Source of the DNA: Ignavibacteriota bacterium
GTDB taxonomy: Bacteria; Bacteroidota; Ignavibacteria; Tepidaquicellales; Tepidaquicellaceae
Direction: 5' to 3'
Assembly (NCBI GenBank): GCA_026390735.1
Contig: JAPLFJ010000011.1
Span: 112,420 to 176,419 of the forward strand
Length of the DNA stretch: 64,000 bases
The notes beneath the pieces were generated by a model. It searched no databases and was not told the origin of the DNA. It was given only the letters and a program-made list of their open reading frames with translations. This document shows positions 63,952-64,000 of the stretch, piece by piece; within the stretch, counting starts at the first letter, position 1; each line of letters opens with the position of its first letter. The position numbers and the translations under genes were made by a program.

Positions 63952-64000
63952 GCGAAAAAAAAACAAAACGCTTTCTTTCGGCTAATTTATGGTTTCTGAT

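Overview
The window is AT-rich bacterial chromosome, and I read it as coming from the Ignavibacteria / Bacteroidota-Chlorobi side of the tree. The main reason is that eight secreted proteins end in the same roughly 80-90 residue type IX secretion (T9SS) C-terminal sorting domain, starting NYPNPFNP and ending in K-M-x-L-(L/I)-K. Supporting signs are an 800-residue fused E1 alpha/beta 2-oxoacid dehydrogenase, DUF4199, DUF3943, GH97 and FISUMP-domain proteins, many lipoproteins and few strong Shine-Dalgarno sites. No tRNA, rRNA, CRISPR array, transposase or phage gene was seen.

Layout. 1-1166: end of a biotin carboxylase gene plus its biotin carrier. 1179-2183: PrsW-type membrane protease. 2198-11406: a tightly packed plus-strand surface-glycan operon (five GT2 glycosyltransferases, one GT9, one GT-C type membrane transferase, a Wzx-like flippase) with nadD embedded in it. 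11477-14765: a Yip1 membrane protein and the fused E1 dehydrogenase, meeting at a strong bidirectional terminator. 15092-17529: an MBOAT O-acyltransferase with an SGNH-like partner. 17532-19580: a lipoprotein and a DUF3943 protein on the minus strand.

19745-32221 is the most interesting block. An ECF sigma factor is followed by a probable anti-sigma factor, a Spy/CpxP-like periplasmic protein, two T9SS-exported metallophosphoesterases, an unrecognised two-repeat secreted protein, a T9SS beta-propeller, an FGE-fold protein without the catalytic cysteines, and two tandem aryl-sulfotransferase-like proteins. Three promoter-like elements with the identical form TGCCAGAA-N14-CGTCTAA stand in front of three of these units and nowhere else I could find. 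I infer that they are the promoters of this sigma factor and define a local regulon of surface enzymes.

32544-47353: an isolated type III polyketide synthase, two DUF1566 proteins, a DUF4199 protein, GH97 plus VanX-like dipeptidase, a LolA-like protein, a nine-heme T9SS-exported cytochrome with a possible sigma-54 element upstream, a CHAD protein, a DnaQ-UvrC-type fusion nuclease and a FISUMP lipoprotein. 47454-55210: minus-strand housekeeping genes (PAP2 phosphatase, transsulfuration pair, lipoprotein, lysS, pseudouridine synthase, scpB, scpA). 55211-57483: a repeat-rich spacer and a RhuM-Fic protein paired with a zinc-ribbon membrane protein. 57707-63861: OsmC, an M13 peptidase, an SDR, a C69 dipeptidase and a small lipoprotein, ending near a perfect 20-bp G/C palindrome.
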